Shown: positions 1 to 13,232 of the stretch, one piece after another
Position numbering within the stretch: position 1 is the first letter of the stretch
How the letters are laid out: each line of letters begins with the position of its first letter
Source: CAXSEF01 sp964236585
GTDB lineage: Bacteria; Pseudomonadota; Alphaproteobacteria; Acetobacterales; Acetobacteraceae
NCBI GenBank assembly: GCA_964236585.1
Contig: CAXSFE010000042.1
Coordinates: forward strand, 1 to 27,045
Length of the DNA: 27,045 nt
Direction: 5' to 3'
The notes under the pieces: model-generated
The model's input: only the letters and a program-made list of their open reading frames with translations
Told to the model about the DNA's origin: nothing
Database searches by the model: none
Translations under genes and position numbers: made by a program

Positions 1-866
<866 letters not shown>

Positions 867-871
867 AGCAG

Positions 872-994
872 GCAAGGCCAGAGGCTCTGCCTCTGGACTC
901 CGCCAGGGCGAGCCGCCCTGGACTGGCCTTCCTTAAGTGAGGCCGGTCCAGGGGCGGCTCGCCCCTGGCGGGTCTGGGCAGAGCCCAGGCTTGC
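872..994. repeat. Modular inverted-repeat element, copy 1 (rpoB-rpoC gap)
   Basis: This is a full element of about 123 bp with outer ends GCAAGgcc and ggCTTGC. The left arm holds hairpin A (CCAGAGGC-tct-GCCTCTGG) and hairpin B (CCAGGGC-gagcc-GCCCTGG). The right arm, read on the other strand, repeats the order A (CTGGGC-tct-GCCCAG) then B (CCAGGGGC-gagcc-GCCCCTGG). A short AT-richer centre (TTCCTTAAGTGA) separates the arms. It occupies nearly all of the 186-bp rpoB-rpoC gap. Confidence 0.9.
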
Positions 995-1052
995 TTTCTG
1001 TGCTACCCCTCCGGGGACCGCCCCCGGCTGCAATATCCGAGTGGGAGTTCGC

Positions 1053-5237
<4,185 letters not shown>

Positions 5238-5260
5238 CCTCTAAGGCTCGGCTGAACTGG

Positions 5261-5296
5261 ACGGGGTCCGGGGCGAAGTGCTCCGGGCCCCGTTTC
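5261..5296 (+). terminator. Rho-independent terminator after rpoC
   Basis: A 13-bp GC-rich stem pairs 5261-5273 with 5281-5293, including two G-T wobbles, around the loop CGAAGTG. It is followed by TTCC rather than a long T tract. Its position 24 bp after the rpoC stop fits the end of the rpoBC transcript. Confidence 0.7.
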
Positions 5297-5300
5297 CATG

Positions 5301-5430
5301 AAGAAAGGTCGGGCTCTGCCCGAACCCGCAAAGGGTCCGAGGACCCTTTGATCCCTTGACTTAAGGGAAGCCATCCAAGGGGCTTCCCTTGGCGGAGTCC
5401 AGAGGCAGAGCCTCTGGCCTTCCTTGCTTT
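5301..5430. repeat. Modular inverted-repeat element, copy 2 (rpoC-rpsL gap)
   Basis: Left arm: hairpin A is TCGGGC-tct-GCCCGA, then ACCCGC, then hairpin B AAAGGGTCC-ga-GGACCCTTT. Right arm on the opposite strand: A is CCAGAGGC-tct-GCCTCTGG, then a GACTCCGCCA linker, then B AAGGG-aagc-CCCTT. The centre is around CCCTTGACTTAAGGG. Compared with copy 1 the stems are different sequences but still pair. Confidence 0.88.
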
Positions 5431-5448
5431 TTCGTATGCATCCCCGGG

Positions 5449-5486
5449 TTGACTCCCCCAGGCCCCGGACGTAGGTTCCGCGCCCT
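5449..5486 (+). promoter_or_regulatory. Sigma70-type promoter for rpsL-rpsG-tuf
   Basis: A -35 box TTGACT (5449-5454) and a -10 box TAGGTT (5472-5477) are separated by 17 bp. They are followed at once by CCGCGCCCT (5478-5486), a GC-rich discriminator and start region. The same nine bases follow the -10 box of the rpsM promoter. The -10 match is weak on its own; the shared context raises confidence. Confidence 0.6.
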
Positions 5487-5700
5487 CGGCACCCCCCGAC
5501 GCTTGGTTCGGGCCGTCGTTATTGGCTGGCAGACAAGCACGCGGCGCCGCTGTCCCCGAGGGGGCGGCCAAGGCCGCGGGCCCGACAAGACCTCGCGGAT
5601 GGGACGTGTCCCAGGCCGTGCGGTCCTCTGTTCGCGAGTGATGGACGGCTCCGACTCAGGCACGGGCGAGTGCTGCGGACCAGGACCGGAACGAGGGCGT

Positions 5701-6072
5701 ATGCCGACCATCAATCAGCTGATTGCCAAAGGCCGCGAGCCGGCCGCCAAGCGCAACAAGGTGCCCGCGCTCGAGGGATGCCCGCAGAAGCGCGGCGTCT
5801 GCACGCGCGTCTACACCACGACGCCGAAGAAGCCGAACTCGGCACTCCGCAAGGTGGCCAAGGTGCGGCTGACCAACGGCTACGAGGTCGTGAGCTACAT
5901 CCCCGGCGAGGGCCACAACCTGCAGGAGCACAGCGTCGTGCTGATCCGCGGCGGCCGCGTGAAGGATCTGCCCGGCGTGCGCTACCACATCCTGCGCGGC
6001 GTACTTGACACGCAGGGCCTGCCGAAGCGCCGTCAGCGCCGTTCGCTGTACGGCGCGAAGCGGCCGAAGTAA
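5701..6072 (+). CDS. rpsL: 30S ribosomal protein S12
   Basis: S12 sits at the decoding centre of the small subunit and contributes to tRNA selection accuracy. The product is 123 residues, the usual family length. Conserved TTTPKKPNSALRKV (residues 39-52) and VKDLPG (87-92) are intact. Lys43 and Lys88, the positions where streptomycin resistance changes usually occur, are wild type. Asp89 is the residue that is methylthiolated in some bacteria. ATG 5701 is preceded by GAGG at about 5693-5696; earlier in-frame starts would add sequence unrelated to S12. It opens the str operon, 12 bases ahead of rpsG, and the likely promoter is about 220 bases upstream. Confidence 0.98.
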   Translation: MPTINQLIAKGREPAAKRNKVPALEGCPQKRGVCTRVYTTTPKKPNSALRKVAKVRLTNGYEVVSYIPGEGHNLQEHSVVLIRGGRVKDLPGVRYHILRGVLDTQGLPKRRQRRSLYGAKRPK

Positions 6073-6084
6073 GGGGACCCGGAA

Positions 6085-6561
6085 ATGAGCCGTCGCCGTA
6101 AGGCCACCAAGAGAGAGATCCTGCCGGACCCCAAGTTCGGCGACACCGTCATCACGCGCTTCATGAATGCGCTGATGTACGACGGCAAGAAGTCCGCGGC
6201 CGAGGGCATCGTCTACGGCGCGCTCGACGTGATGAAGAAGCGCGGCGGCAGCTCGGCCGACCCGGTGCGCATGTTCCACGAGGCGCTGGACAACGTGAAG
6301 CCGGCCGTCGAGGTGCGCTCGCGGCGCGTCGGCGGCGCCACCTACCAGGTGCCCGTCGAGGTCCGGACCGAGCGCCGCCAGGCGCTGGCGATCCGCTGGC
6401 TGATCGACGCCTCGCGCAAGCGGGGCGAGCACACGATGGAAGAGCGTCTTTCCAACGAGCTGTTCGACGCGGTGAACAACCGCGGCTCGGCCGTGAAGAA
6501 GCGTGAGGACACCCACCGGATGGCGGAGGCGAACAAGGCCTTCAGCCACTACCGCTGGTAA
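6085..6561 (+). CDS. rpsG: 30S ribosomal protein S7
   Basis: S7 is a primary 16S rRNA binder that nucleates assembly of the small-subunit head and contacts tRNA at the exit site. At 158 residues it has the usual length. Conserved stretches include the basic N-terminus (SRRRKATKREI), KFGDTVITRFMNALMYDGKK and the C-terminal THRMAEANKAFSHYRW. The ribosome binding site (AAGGGG) overlaps the rpsL stop region, which suggests coupled translation. In most bacteria fusA (EF-G) follows; here tuf begins 27 bases later. Confidence 0.98.
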   Translation: MSRRRKATKREILPDPKFGDTVITRFMNALMYDGKKSAAEGIVYGALDVMKKRGGSSADPVRMFHEALDNVKPAVEVRSRRVGGATYQVPVEVRTERRQALAIRWLIDASRKRGEHTMEERLSNELFDAVNNRGSAVKKREDTHRMAEANKAFSHYRW

Positions 6562-6588
6562 AGCAACTCGGGCGACGGAGAGAAGACC

Positions 6589-7779
<1,191 letters not shown>

Positions 7780-7794
7780 CGACGAAACAACGCG

Positions 7795-7830
7795 CACGGG
7801 CGCCGGGGTTTCCCGGCGCCCGTGTCGTTT
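7795..7830 (+). terminator. Rho-independent terminator after tuf
   Basis: A perfect 13-bp stem, CACGGGCGCCGGG (7795-7807) with its complement at 7812-7824, has a GTTT loop and is followed by TCGTTT. It lies 16 bases beyond the tuf stop and separates the str cluster from the S10 cluster. No clear promoter is visible between it and rpsJ, so either some read-through occurs or the S10 promoter is non-canonical. Confidence 0.88.
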
Positions 7831-7919
7831 GGCCACCCTGCTTGGACACGCTGCCTGCACGGCGCCCAACCTGGCCTGACCGAAATGGCCAGGGCTGACC
7901 CGAACTGGATTGAGTGACG

Positions 7920-8228
7920 ATGGACAATCAGAACATCCGCATTCGCCTGAAGGCGTACGACCACCGCGTGCTGGACAACAGCACGAAGGAGATCGTGAAC
8001 ACGGCGAAGCGCACCGGCGCCCGGGTCCGCGGCCCGATCCCGCTGCCGACGCACATCGAGCGCTTCACCGTCAACCGTTCGCCGCACGTCGACAAGAAGA
8101 GCCGCGAGCAGTTCGAGATCCGCACGCACCGCCGCCTGCTGGATATCGTCGAGCCGACGCCGCAGACCGTGGACGCGCTGATGAAGCTCGACCTGGCCGC
8201 CGGCGTCGACGTCGAGATCAAGCTCTGA
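7920..8228 (+). CDS. rpsJ: 30S ribosomal protein S10
   Basis: S10 is a small-subunit head protein; in some bacteria it also acts as the NusE antitermination factor with NusB. ATG 7920 gives 102 residues starting MDNQNIRIRLKAYDHRVLD, the usual alphaproteobacterial form. An upstream in-frame GTG at 7914 would add two residues and is less likely. Conserved GPIPLPT and the long loop HVDKKSREQFEIRTHRRLLDI-type segment are present. The ribosome binding site is poor (GGATTGAG region). It heads the S10 cluster, after the tuf terminator. Confidence 0.97.
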   Translation: MDNQNIRIRLKAYDHRVLDNSTKEIVNTAKRTGARVRGPIPLPTHIERFTVNRSPHVDKKSREQFEIRTHRRLLDIVEPTPQTVDALMKLDLAAGVDVEIKL

Positions 8229-8250
8229 AGCGATGGGGGAGACACACGCC

Positions 8251-8982
8251 ATGCGCACGGGACTGATCGCGAAGAAGCTGGGCATGACCCGCATCTTCAA
8301 GGACGACGGCACGCACGTGCCGGTCACCGTCCTGCACCTCGACGAGGTCCAGGTGGTCGACGTCCGCACCGAGGAGCGCGACGGCTACACCGCGCTGCAG
8401 CTCGGCTTCGGCAAGGCCAAGGTGAAGAACGTCACCCAGCCGAACCGCGGCCATTTTGCCCGCGTGAAGGTCGAGCCGAAGAAGCGTCTCGTCGAGTTCC
8501 GCGTCTCGCCCGACGCGGTGCTGGAGACCGGCGCCACGCTGAGCGCCGCGCACTTCGTCGTCGGCCAAAAGATCGACGTCTGCGGCATCACCAAGGGCAA
8601 GGGCTTTGCCGGCGGCATGAAGCGCTGGAACTTCCGCGGCCTTGAGGCCTCGCACGGCGTGTCGGTAAGCCACCGTTCGCTCGGTTCGACGGGCAACCGC
8701 CAGGACCCGGGCAAGACGTTCAAGAACAAGAAGATGCCGGGCCACCTCGGCGTCGAGCGTGTCACCACGCTGAACCTAGAGGTCGCCGGCATCGACGCCG
8801 TGCGCGGCCTCATCATGGTCCACGGCGCGGTTCCCGGCGCCAAGGGCGACTACGTGCAGGTGCGCGACGCGGTCAAGAAGGCGCGCCACGCCGACGCGCC
8901 GTTCCCCGCCGGCCTGCTGACCACGGCGCCCGCCCACACGGAGGCGCCGGCCTCGGCCCCCGACGCGCAGCCGGAGGCATAG
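8251..8982 (+). CDS. rplC: 50S ribosomal protein L3
   Basis: L3 is an early 23S rRNA binder whose loop reaches the peptidyl transferase centre. The ATG at 8251 (MRTGLIAKKLGMTRIF) was chosen over ATG 8233 because GGGGGAG at 8235-8241 then serves as the ribosome binding site. The product is 243 residues, somewhat longer than typical because of an Ala/Pro/Glu-rich C-terminal tail of about 25 residues after the VQVRDAVKKARH region. The loop GSTGNRQDPGKTFKNKKM is intact; Gln151 in it corresponds to the glutamine methylated by PrmB in E. coli. rplD follows after two bases. Confidence 0.97.
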   Translation: MRTGLIAKKLGMTRIFKDDGTHVPVTVLHLDEVQVVDVRTEERDGYTALQLGFGKAKVKNVTQPNRGHFARVKVEPKKRLVEFRVSPDAVLETGATLSAAHFVVGQKIDVCGITKGKGFAGGMKRWNFRGLEASHGVSVSHRSLGSTGNRQDPGKTFKNKKMPGHLGVERVTTLNLEVAGIDAVRGLIMVHGAVPGAKGDYVQVRDAVKKARHADAPFPAGLLTTAPAHTEAPASAPDAQPEA

Positions 8983-8984
8983 AG

Positions 8985-9599
8985 ATGCAGATCGACATTA
9001 GGACCCTGGACAACGCTTCCGCCGGCACCGCCGAGCTGCCCGACGAGATCTTCGCGATCGAGCCGCGCGCCGACATCATGGCGCGCGTCGTCCACTGGCA
9101 GCTCGCCAAGCGCCGCGCCGGCACGCACAGCACCAAGGGCATGGGAGAGGTCTCCGGCACCACGAAGAAGCCCTACAAGCAGAAGGGCACCGGCAACGCC
9201 CGCCAGGGCTCGCTGCGCGCCCCGCAGTTCCGCACCGGCGGCCGTGTCCACGGCCCCGTCGTGCGCGACCACGGCTACGACCTGCCGAAGAAGGTGCGCC
9301 GCCTCGGCCTGATCAGCGCGCTCAGCCAGAAGCAGGCGGAGGGCAAGCTCGTCGTCCTCGACGCCGCCACCAGCGGCACCAAGACCAAGGAGCTGGCCGC
9401 CAAGCTGAAAATCCTCGGCTGGGGCTCCGTCCTCGTCGTCGACCGCGCCGTCGACGCGGGCTTCCTGCGCGCCAGCCGCAACATCGCCGGCATCGACGTG
9501 CTGCCGAGCGTGGGCGCCAACGTCTACGACATCCTGCAGCACGACCTGCTGGTGGTGACGTCCGCCGCCGTCGAGGGCCTGAAGGAGCGCCTGGCATGA
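8985..9599 (+). CDS. rplD: 50S ribosomal protein L4
   Basis: L4 is a large-subunit assembly protein whose extended loop lines the nascent peptide tunnel. It is 204 residues and complete. The loop region KKPYKQKGTGNARQGS and RAPQFRTGGRVHGP is conserved. GGAGG inside the end of rplC provides the ribosome binding site. In E. coli L4 also represses its own operon through the mRNA leader; I see no clear equivalent leader structure here. Its stop overlaps the rplW start as ATGA. Confidence 0.97.
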   Translation: MQIDIRTLDNASAGTAELPDEIFAIEPRADIMARVVHWQLAKRRAGTHSTKGMGEVSGTTKKPYKQKGTGNARQGSLRAPQFRTGGRVHGPVVRDHGYDLPKKVRRLGLISALSQKQAEGKLVVLDAATSGTKTKELAAKLKILGWGSVLVVDRAVDAGFLRASRNIAGIDVLPSVGANVYDILQHDLLVVTSAAVEGLKERLA

Positions 9600-9931
9600 A
9601 CCGCATCGCAGCCTCGCTCCACCGCGCGGCCCACATGTCGCGCGAGTCGATGTACACGATCATCCGCGCCCCGCTGATCACCGAGAAGGCGACCGCGCTG
9701 TCCGAGCGCAACCAGGTGGTGTTCCGTGTCTCGCTGGAGGCCAGCAAGCCCGAGATCAAGGCGGCGGTGCAGGCCCTGTTCGGCGTGACGGTCACCCGCG
9801 TGAACACGCTGGTGCAGAAGGGCAAGCGGAAGCGCTTCAAGGGCCGTCCCGGCCAGCGTTCCGACATCAAGAAGGCGTACGTGGAGCTTGCCCCAGGTCA
9901 GACCATCGACCTGACGACAAGCCTCACCTGA
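9596..9931 (+). CDS. rplW: 50S ribosomal protein L23
   Basis: L23 lies at the tunnel exit and docks trigger factor and the signal recognition particle. The conserved part begins MYTIIRAPLITEKAT and includes VKVTRVNTLVQKGKRKRFKGRPGQ-like sequence in the basic loop. I use ATG 9596, which overlaps the rplD stop and has AGGAG (9583-9587) eight bases upstream. This gives 111 residues with an N-terminal lead of about 18 residues. Starts at ATG 9635 or 9650 would give the more usual length but lack an equally good ribosome binding site. Confidence 0.93.
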   Translation: MNRIAASLHRAAHMSRESMYTIIRAPLITEKATALSERNQVVFRVSLEASKPEIKAAVQALFGVTVTRVNTLVQKGKRKRFKGRPGQRSDIKKAYVELAPGQTIDLTTSLT

Positions 9932-9941
9932 GGGCAGAGCG

Positions 9942-10772
9942 ATGGCACTGAGGCATTTCAACCCGATCACCGCGTCGCTGCGCGGCACGATCCTCATCGA
10001 CCGCTCCGAGCTGTGGAAGGGCAAGCCCGTCAAGGGCCTGACCGAGGGCAAGAACAAGTCCGGCGGGCGCAACAACCACGGGCGCACAACGTCGTTCTTC
10101 CGCGGCGGCGGCCACAAGCAGACTTACCGTATGGTCGACTTCCGGCGCCGCAAGCACGACATGGCGGCCACCGTCGAGCGGCTGGAATACGACCCCAACC
10201 GCACCGCCTTCATCGCCCTGGTGAAGTATACGGACGGCGAGCTGAGCTACATCCTGGCGCCGCAGCGCCTGCGCGCCGGCGACAGCGTGGTCTCCGGAGC
10301 GAAGGTCGACATCAAGCCGGGCAACGCGATGCCGCTGGCCACGATCCCGGTCGGCACCATCGTGCACAACATCGAGCTGAAGCAGGGCGCGGGCGGCAAG
10401 GTGGCGCGCGCGGCCGGCACCTACGCGCAGCTGGTGGGCAAGGACTCCGGCTACGCGCAGATCAAGCTGCAGTCCGGCGAGCTCCGCGTGGTGCGCGCCG
10501 AGTGCATGGCCACCGTCGGCGCCGTCAGCAACGCCGACAACATGAACCAGCACATCGGCAAGGCCGGCCGCGCCCGCTGGATGGGGCGGCGCCCGCACAA
10601 CCGTGGCGTGGTCATGAACCCGGTCGACCACCCGCACGGCGGCGGCGAGGGCCGCACCTCGGGCGGCCGCCACCCGGTGACCCCGTGGGGCAAGCCGACC
10701 AAGGGCTACAAGACACGCACCAACAAGCGCACGGACAGCCTGATCATCCGTCGCCGCAACAAGGGCAAGTAG
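9942..10772 (+). CDS. rplB: 50S ribosomal protein L2
   Basis: L2 is a core 23S rRNA binder needed for subunit association and peptidyl transferase activity. It is 276 residues, the normal size. The conserved basic N-terminus (KNKSGGRNNHGRTTSFFRGGGHKQ) and the C-terminal MNPVDHPHGGGEGRTSGGR block are intact. His230 and His232 lie in that block, next to the position of the functionally important E. coli His229. GAGG occurs just before the ATG. Only one base separates its stop from rpsS. Confidence 0.98.
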   Translation: MALRHFNPITASLRGTILIDRSELWKGKPVKGLTEGKNKSGGRNNHGRTTSFFRGGGHKQTYRMVDFRRRKHDMAATVERLEYDPNRTAFIALVKYTDGELSYILAPQRLRAGDSVVSGAKVDIKPGNAMPLATIPVGTIVHNIELKQGAGGKVARAAGTYAQLVGKDSGYAQIKLQSGELRVVRAECMATVGAVSNADNMNQHIGKAGRARWMGRRPHNRGVVMNPVDHPHGGGEGRTSGGRHPVTPWGKPTKGYKTRTNKRTDSLIIRRRNKGK

Positions 10773-10773
10773 G

Positions 10774-11052
10774 ATGGCACGTTCCGTCTGGAAGGGCCCG
10801 TTCGTCGACGGCTACCTCCTCAACAAGGCAGAGAACTCCAGGGCCTCGGGCCGCAGCGAGATCATCAAGATCTGGTCGCGCCGCTCCACGATCCTGCCGC
10901 AGTTCGTGGGCCTGACGTTCGGCGTCTACAACGGCCACAAGTTCCTGCCGGTGCAGGTCAACGAGAACATGGTCGGCCACAAGTTCGGCGAGTTCTCGCC
11001 GACCCGCACCTTCACCGGGCACACGGCCGACAAGAAGGCCAAGCGGGGCTGA
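10774..11052 (+). CDS. rpsS: 30S ribosomal protein S19
   Basis: S19 is a small-subunit head protein that contacts S13 and the A-site tRNA region. It has 92 residues, the family norm. MARSVWKGPFVDGYLL, the IKIWSRRSTILPQFVGLTF segment and GHKFGEFSPTRTFTGH are all conserved. It begins one base after rplB, so translation is probably coupled, and rplV follows after one base. Confidence 0.97.
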   Translation: MARSVWKGPFVDGYLLNKAENSRASGRSEIIKIWSRRSTILPQFVGLTFGVYNGHKFLPVQVNENMVGHKFGEFSPTRTFTGHTADKKAKRG

Positions 11053-11053
11053 C

Positions 11054-11497
11054 ATGAGCAAGACCAAGACTCCCCGCAGGCTGGCAGAGACCGAGGCGCA
11101 GGCCGTGCTCAGCAACATGCGCATCTCGCCGCGCAAGCTGAACCTGGTCGCCGGCCTGATCCGCAACCAGCCGGCCAACCAGGCGGTCGCGACGCTGACC
11201 TTCTCCAAGCGGCGCATCGCGCAGCAGGTGAAGAAGGTCCTGGAGAGCGCGATCGCCAACGCCGAGAACAACCACCAGCTCGACGTCGACCAGCTGGTCG
11301 TCTCCCGCGCAGAGGTTGGCAAGTCGATCGTGATGCGCCGCTTCCAGGCGCGCGGCCGCGGCCGCGCCTCGCGCATCGAGAAGTGGTTCAGCCACCTCAA
11401 GATCGTCGTCGCCGAGCGCGCGGCCGTCGAGGAGGCCCCGCGCACCCCGCGTGGCGCACCCACCGCGCCGAGCGGCACAGAGCAGAAGGCGGCCTGA
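11054..11497 (+). CDS. rplV: 50S ribosomal protein L22
   Basis: L22 lines the peptide exit tunnel with a long hairpin loop, and macrolide-resistance changes can occur there. The conserved body includes MRISPRKLNLVAGLIR, the SAIANAENNH motif and the loop RFQARGRGRASRI near the C-terminal end. At 147 residues it is longer than the usual 110-130. The excess is a C-terminal tail of about 25 residues rich in Ala, Pro, Glu and Thr, plus a short N-terminal lead before the first helix. rpsC starts three bases after its stop. Confidence 0.96.
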   Translation: MSKTKTPRRLAETEAQAVLSNMRISPRKLNLVAGLIRNQPANQAVATLTFSKRRIAQQVKKVLESAIANAENNHQLDVDQLVVSRAEVGKSIVMRRFQARGRGRASRIEKWFSHLKIVVAERAAVEEAPRTPRGAPTAPSGTEQKAA

Positions 11498-11500
11498 ACC

Positions 11501-12178
11501 ATGGGTCACAAGGTCAATCCGATCGGGCTCCGGCTCGGCATCAACCGCACCTGGGACAGCCGCTGGTACGCCGGCACCGACTACGCCCGCCTGCTGCACG
11601 AGGACATCAAGCTGCGCGCCCACCTGCGCAAGAAGCTCTCCGGCGCCGGCGTCTCCCGCGTCGTCATCGAGCGCCCGGCGAAGAAGCCACGCGTGACGAT
11701 CTACGCGGCGCGCCCCGGCGTGGTGATCGGCAAGAAGGGCCAGGACATCGAGGTGCTGCGCAAGGACCTTGCCAAGATGGCCAAGTCCGAGGTGCAGCTC
11801 AACATCGTCGAGATCCGCAAGCCGGAGATCGACGCGACGCTGGTGGCCGAGAACATCGCCCAGCAGCTCGAGCGTCGCGTCGCCTTCCGCCGCGCGATGA
11901 AGCGCGCCGTGCAGTCCGCCATGCGCCTTGGCGCGCAGGGCATCCGCATCAACTGCGGCGGCCGCCTCGGCGGCGCAGAGATCGCGCGCACCGAGTGGTA
12001 TCGCGAGGGCCGGGTGCCGCTGCACACGCTGCGCGCGGACATCGACTACGGCGTGGCGACGGCCAAGACCACGTACGGCACGTGCGGCGTCAAGGTGTGG
12101 ATCTTCAAGGGCGAGATCATGACGAACGATCCGACCGCGCAGGACCGCCGTGCCGCCGAACAGGCGCCGCAGCGCTAG
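11501..12178 (+). CDS. rpsC: 30S ribosomal protein S3
   Basis: S3 is at the mRNA entry channel and takes part in mRNA unwinding. It has 225 residues. MGHKVNPIGLRLGI is the typical start. A type 2 KH domain carries the GKKG loop at residues 77-80. The C-terminal domain has the INCGGRLGGAEIARTEW and RVPLHTLRADIDYG blocks. A short hydrophilic tail (TAQDRRAAEQAPQR) ends the protein. Confidence 0.97.
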   Translation: MGHKVNPIGLRLGINRTWDSRWYAGTDYARLLHEDIKLRAHLRKKLSGAGVSRVVIERPAKKPRVTIYAARPGVVIGKKGQDIEVLRKDLAKMAKSEVQLNIVEIRKPEIDATLVAENIAQQLERRVAFRRAMKRAVQSAMRLGAQGIRINCGGRLGGAEIARTEWYREGRVPLHTLRADIDYGVATAKTTYGTCGVKVWIFKGEIMTNDPTAQDRRAAEQAPQR

Positions 12179-12190
12179 GGACACCCAGAC

Positions 12191-12607
12191 ATGCTCTCCC
12201 CCAAGCGGACCAAGTTCCGCAAGGCCCACAAGGGCCGCATCCACGGCCTCGCCAAGGGCGGCACCACGCTCAACTTCGGCACCTACGGCCTCAAGGCCCT
12301 GGAGCCCGAGCGCGTGACCGCCCGCCAGATCGAGGCCGCGCGCCGCGCCATCACCCGCGCGATGAAGCGCGCCGGCCGCGTGTGGATCCGCATCTTCCCG
12401 GACGTCCCCGTCTCGACCAAGCCGGCCGAGGTGCGTATGGGCTCCGGCAAGGGCTCGCCGGAGTTCTGGGTCGCCCGCGTCAAGCCGGGCCGCATGATGT
12501 TCGAGATCGACGGCGTCTCGCCGGAGCTGGCCCGCGAGGCGCTGCAGCTCGGCGCCGCCAAGCTGCCGATCAAGGTGAAGTTCGTCACCCGCATCGGAGA
12601 CGCATGA
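12191..12607 (+). CDS. rplP: 50S ribosomal protein L16
   Basis: L16 is near the A site of the large subunit and is needed late in assembly. At 138 residues it is a standard length. MLSPKRTKFRKAHKGR begins the protein. VRMGSGKGSPEFWVARVKPG contains Arg82, equivalent to the arginine hydroxylated in E. coli L16. AGGGA at the end of rpsC is the ribosome binding site. Its last codons overlap a possible start of rpmC (ATGA at 12604). Confidence 0.97.
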   Translation: MLSPKRTKFRKAHKGRIHGLAKGGTTLNFGTYGLKALEPERVTARQIEAARRAITRAMKRAGRVWIRIFPDVPVSTKPAEVRMGSGKGSPEFWVARVKPGRMMFEIDGVSPELAREALQLGAAKLPIKVKFVTRIGDA

Positions 12608-12609
12608 GC

Positions 12610-12819
12610 ATGACGAAGCCGTCCGACATCCGGGCCAAGACGCCCGACGAGCTCGACACGATGCTGCTCGACCTGCGTCGCGAGCAGTTCAACCTGCGCT
12701 TCCAGCGCGCCACCGGGCAGCAGGAGGGCATGGGCCGCGCGCGCATCGTCCGCCGCGACATTGCCCGCGTGAAGACCATCCAGACCCAGCAGGCCGTACC
12801 TGCTGCGGTCAAGTCCTGA
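12610..12819 (+). CDS. rpmC: 50S ribosomal protein L29
   Basis: L29 is a small helical-hairpin protein next to L23 at the tunnel exit. With ATG 12610 the protein is 69 residues, starting MTKPSDIRAKTPDELD. It contains the family motif RREQFNLRFQRATGQ and a basic C-terminal helix (RIVRRDIARVKTIQ). ATG 12604 overlaps the rplP stop and would add two residues. I prefer 12610 because GGAGA at 12596-12600 is then nine bases away, against three or four for the earlier codon. Confidence 0.93.
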   Translation: MTKPSDIRAKTPDELDTMLLDLRREQFNLRFQRATGQQEGMGRARIVRRDIARVKTIQTQQAVPAAVKS

Positions 12820-12832
12820 AGGGAGAGGCGTC

Positions 12833-13219
12833 ATGCCCAGACGCGTCCTGAGCGGGCGGGTGACCAGTGACAAGATGGAGAAGACCATCACCGTCCTGGT
12901 GTCCCGCCGCATCATGCATCCGCTCTACAAGAAGTTCATCCGTCGCTCGAAGAAGTATGCGGCCCATGACGAGCGCAACGAGTGCCGCGAGGGCGACCTC
13001 GTGCGCATCGTCGAGTGCGCACCGATCTCCAAGCGCAAGACCTGGACCGTGGTGCAGCGCAACGGCGCCGTGCTCGGCGGGCTCGACGCCGACGTGATCG
13101 AGGCGGCCGCCGACGCCATCGCGACCGACCAGGCCGCCGGCGTCGACGTGGCGCTGCCGCCTGAGGCCGCGGCCGTGATCGCCGAGCACGCCGGCCACGC
13201 CGAACAGCCGCAGGGCTGA
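12833..13219 (+). CDS. rpsQ: 30S ribosomal protein S17 with C-terminal extension
   Basis: S17 is a primary 16S rRNA-binding OB-fold protein. Residues 1-80 carry the whole family core: RRVLSGRVTSDKMEKTITVLVSR, HPLYKKFIRRSKKYAAHDE, then GDLVRIVECAPISKRKTW. The total is 128 residues against about 80-90 normally. The extra 45 or so residues are rich in Ala, Asp and Glu and look like a low-complexity acidic helix. GGGAGAGG lies just before ATG 12833. A frameshift fusion is unlikely because no other gene is expected there and rplN starts normally 13 bases on. Confidence 0.95.
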   Translation: MPRRVLSGRVTSDKMEKTITVLVSRRIMHPLYKKFIRRSKKYAAHDERNECREGDLVRIVECAPISKRKTWTVVQRNGAVLGGLDADVIEAAADAIATDQAAGVDVALPPEAAAVIAEHAGHAEQPQG

Positions 13220-13232
13220 GGGGGCCATCTAG

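Larger units (their letters stand above)
5238..5700. other. Long non-coding gap between rpoC and rpsL
   Basis: No credible gene is present in these 463 bases. In order they hold the rpoC terminator (5261-5296), repeat copy 2 (5301-5430), a sigma70-like promoter (5449-5477) and then a leader of about 215 nt before rpsL. The leader contains several short perfect palindromes, for example TGGGACGTGTCCCA at 5600-5613 and GCGGCC-aa-GGCCGC at 5564-5577. The reading frame of rpsL stays open upstream to 5389, but that extension has no homologous-looking sequence. Confidence 0.75.

Noticed and set aside
872..994. Intergenic repeats as insertion sequences
   Set aside because: They carry no transposase frame and no visible target duplications; a non-autonomous element remains possible and is discussed in the findings.
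5389..5700. Upstream in-frame extension of rpsL
   Set aside because: S12 homologues start at the ATG at 5701, which has a ribosome binding site; the extension runs through the repeat element and the promoter.
7870..7893. Inverted repeat CCTGGCC...GGCCAGG before rpsJ as an L4-type leader regulator
   Set aside because: The stem is only 7 bp with a 10-base loop, and nothing else resembles the enterobacterial S10 leader; the evidence is too weak to annotate.
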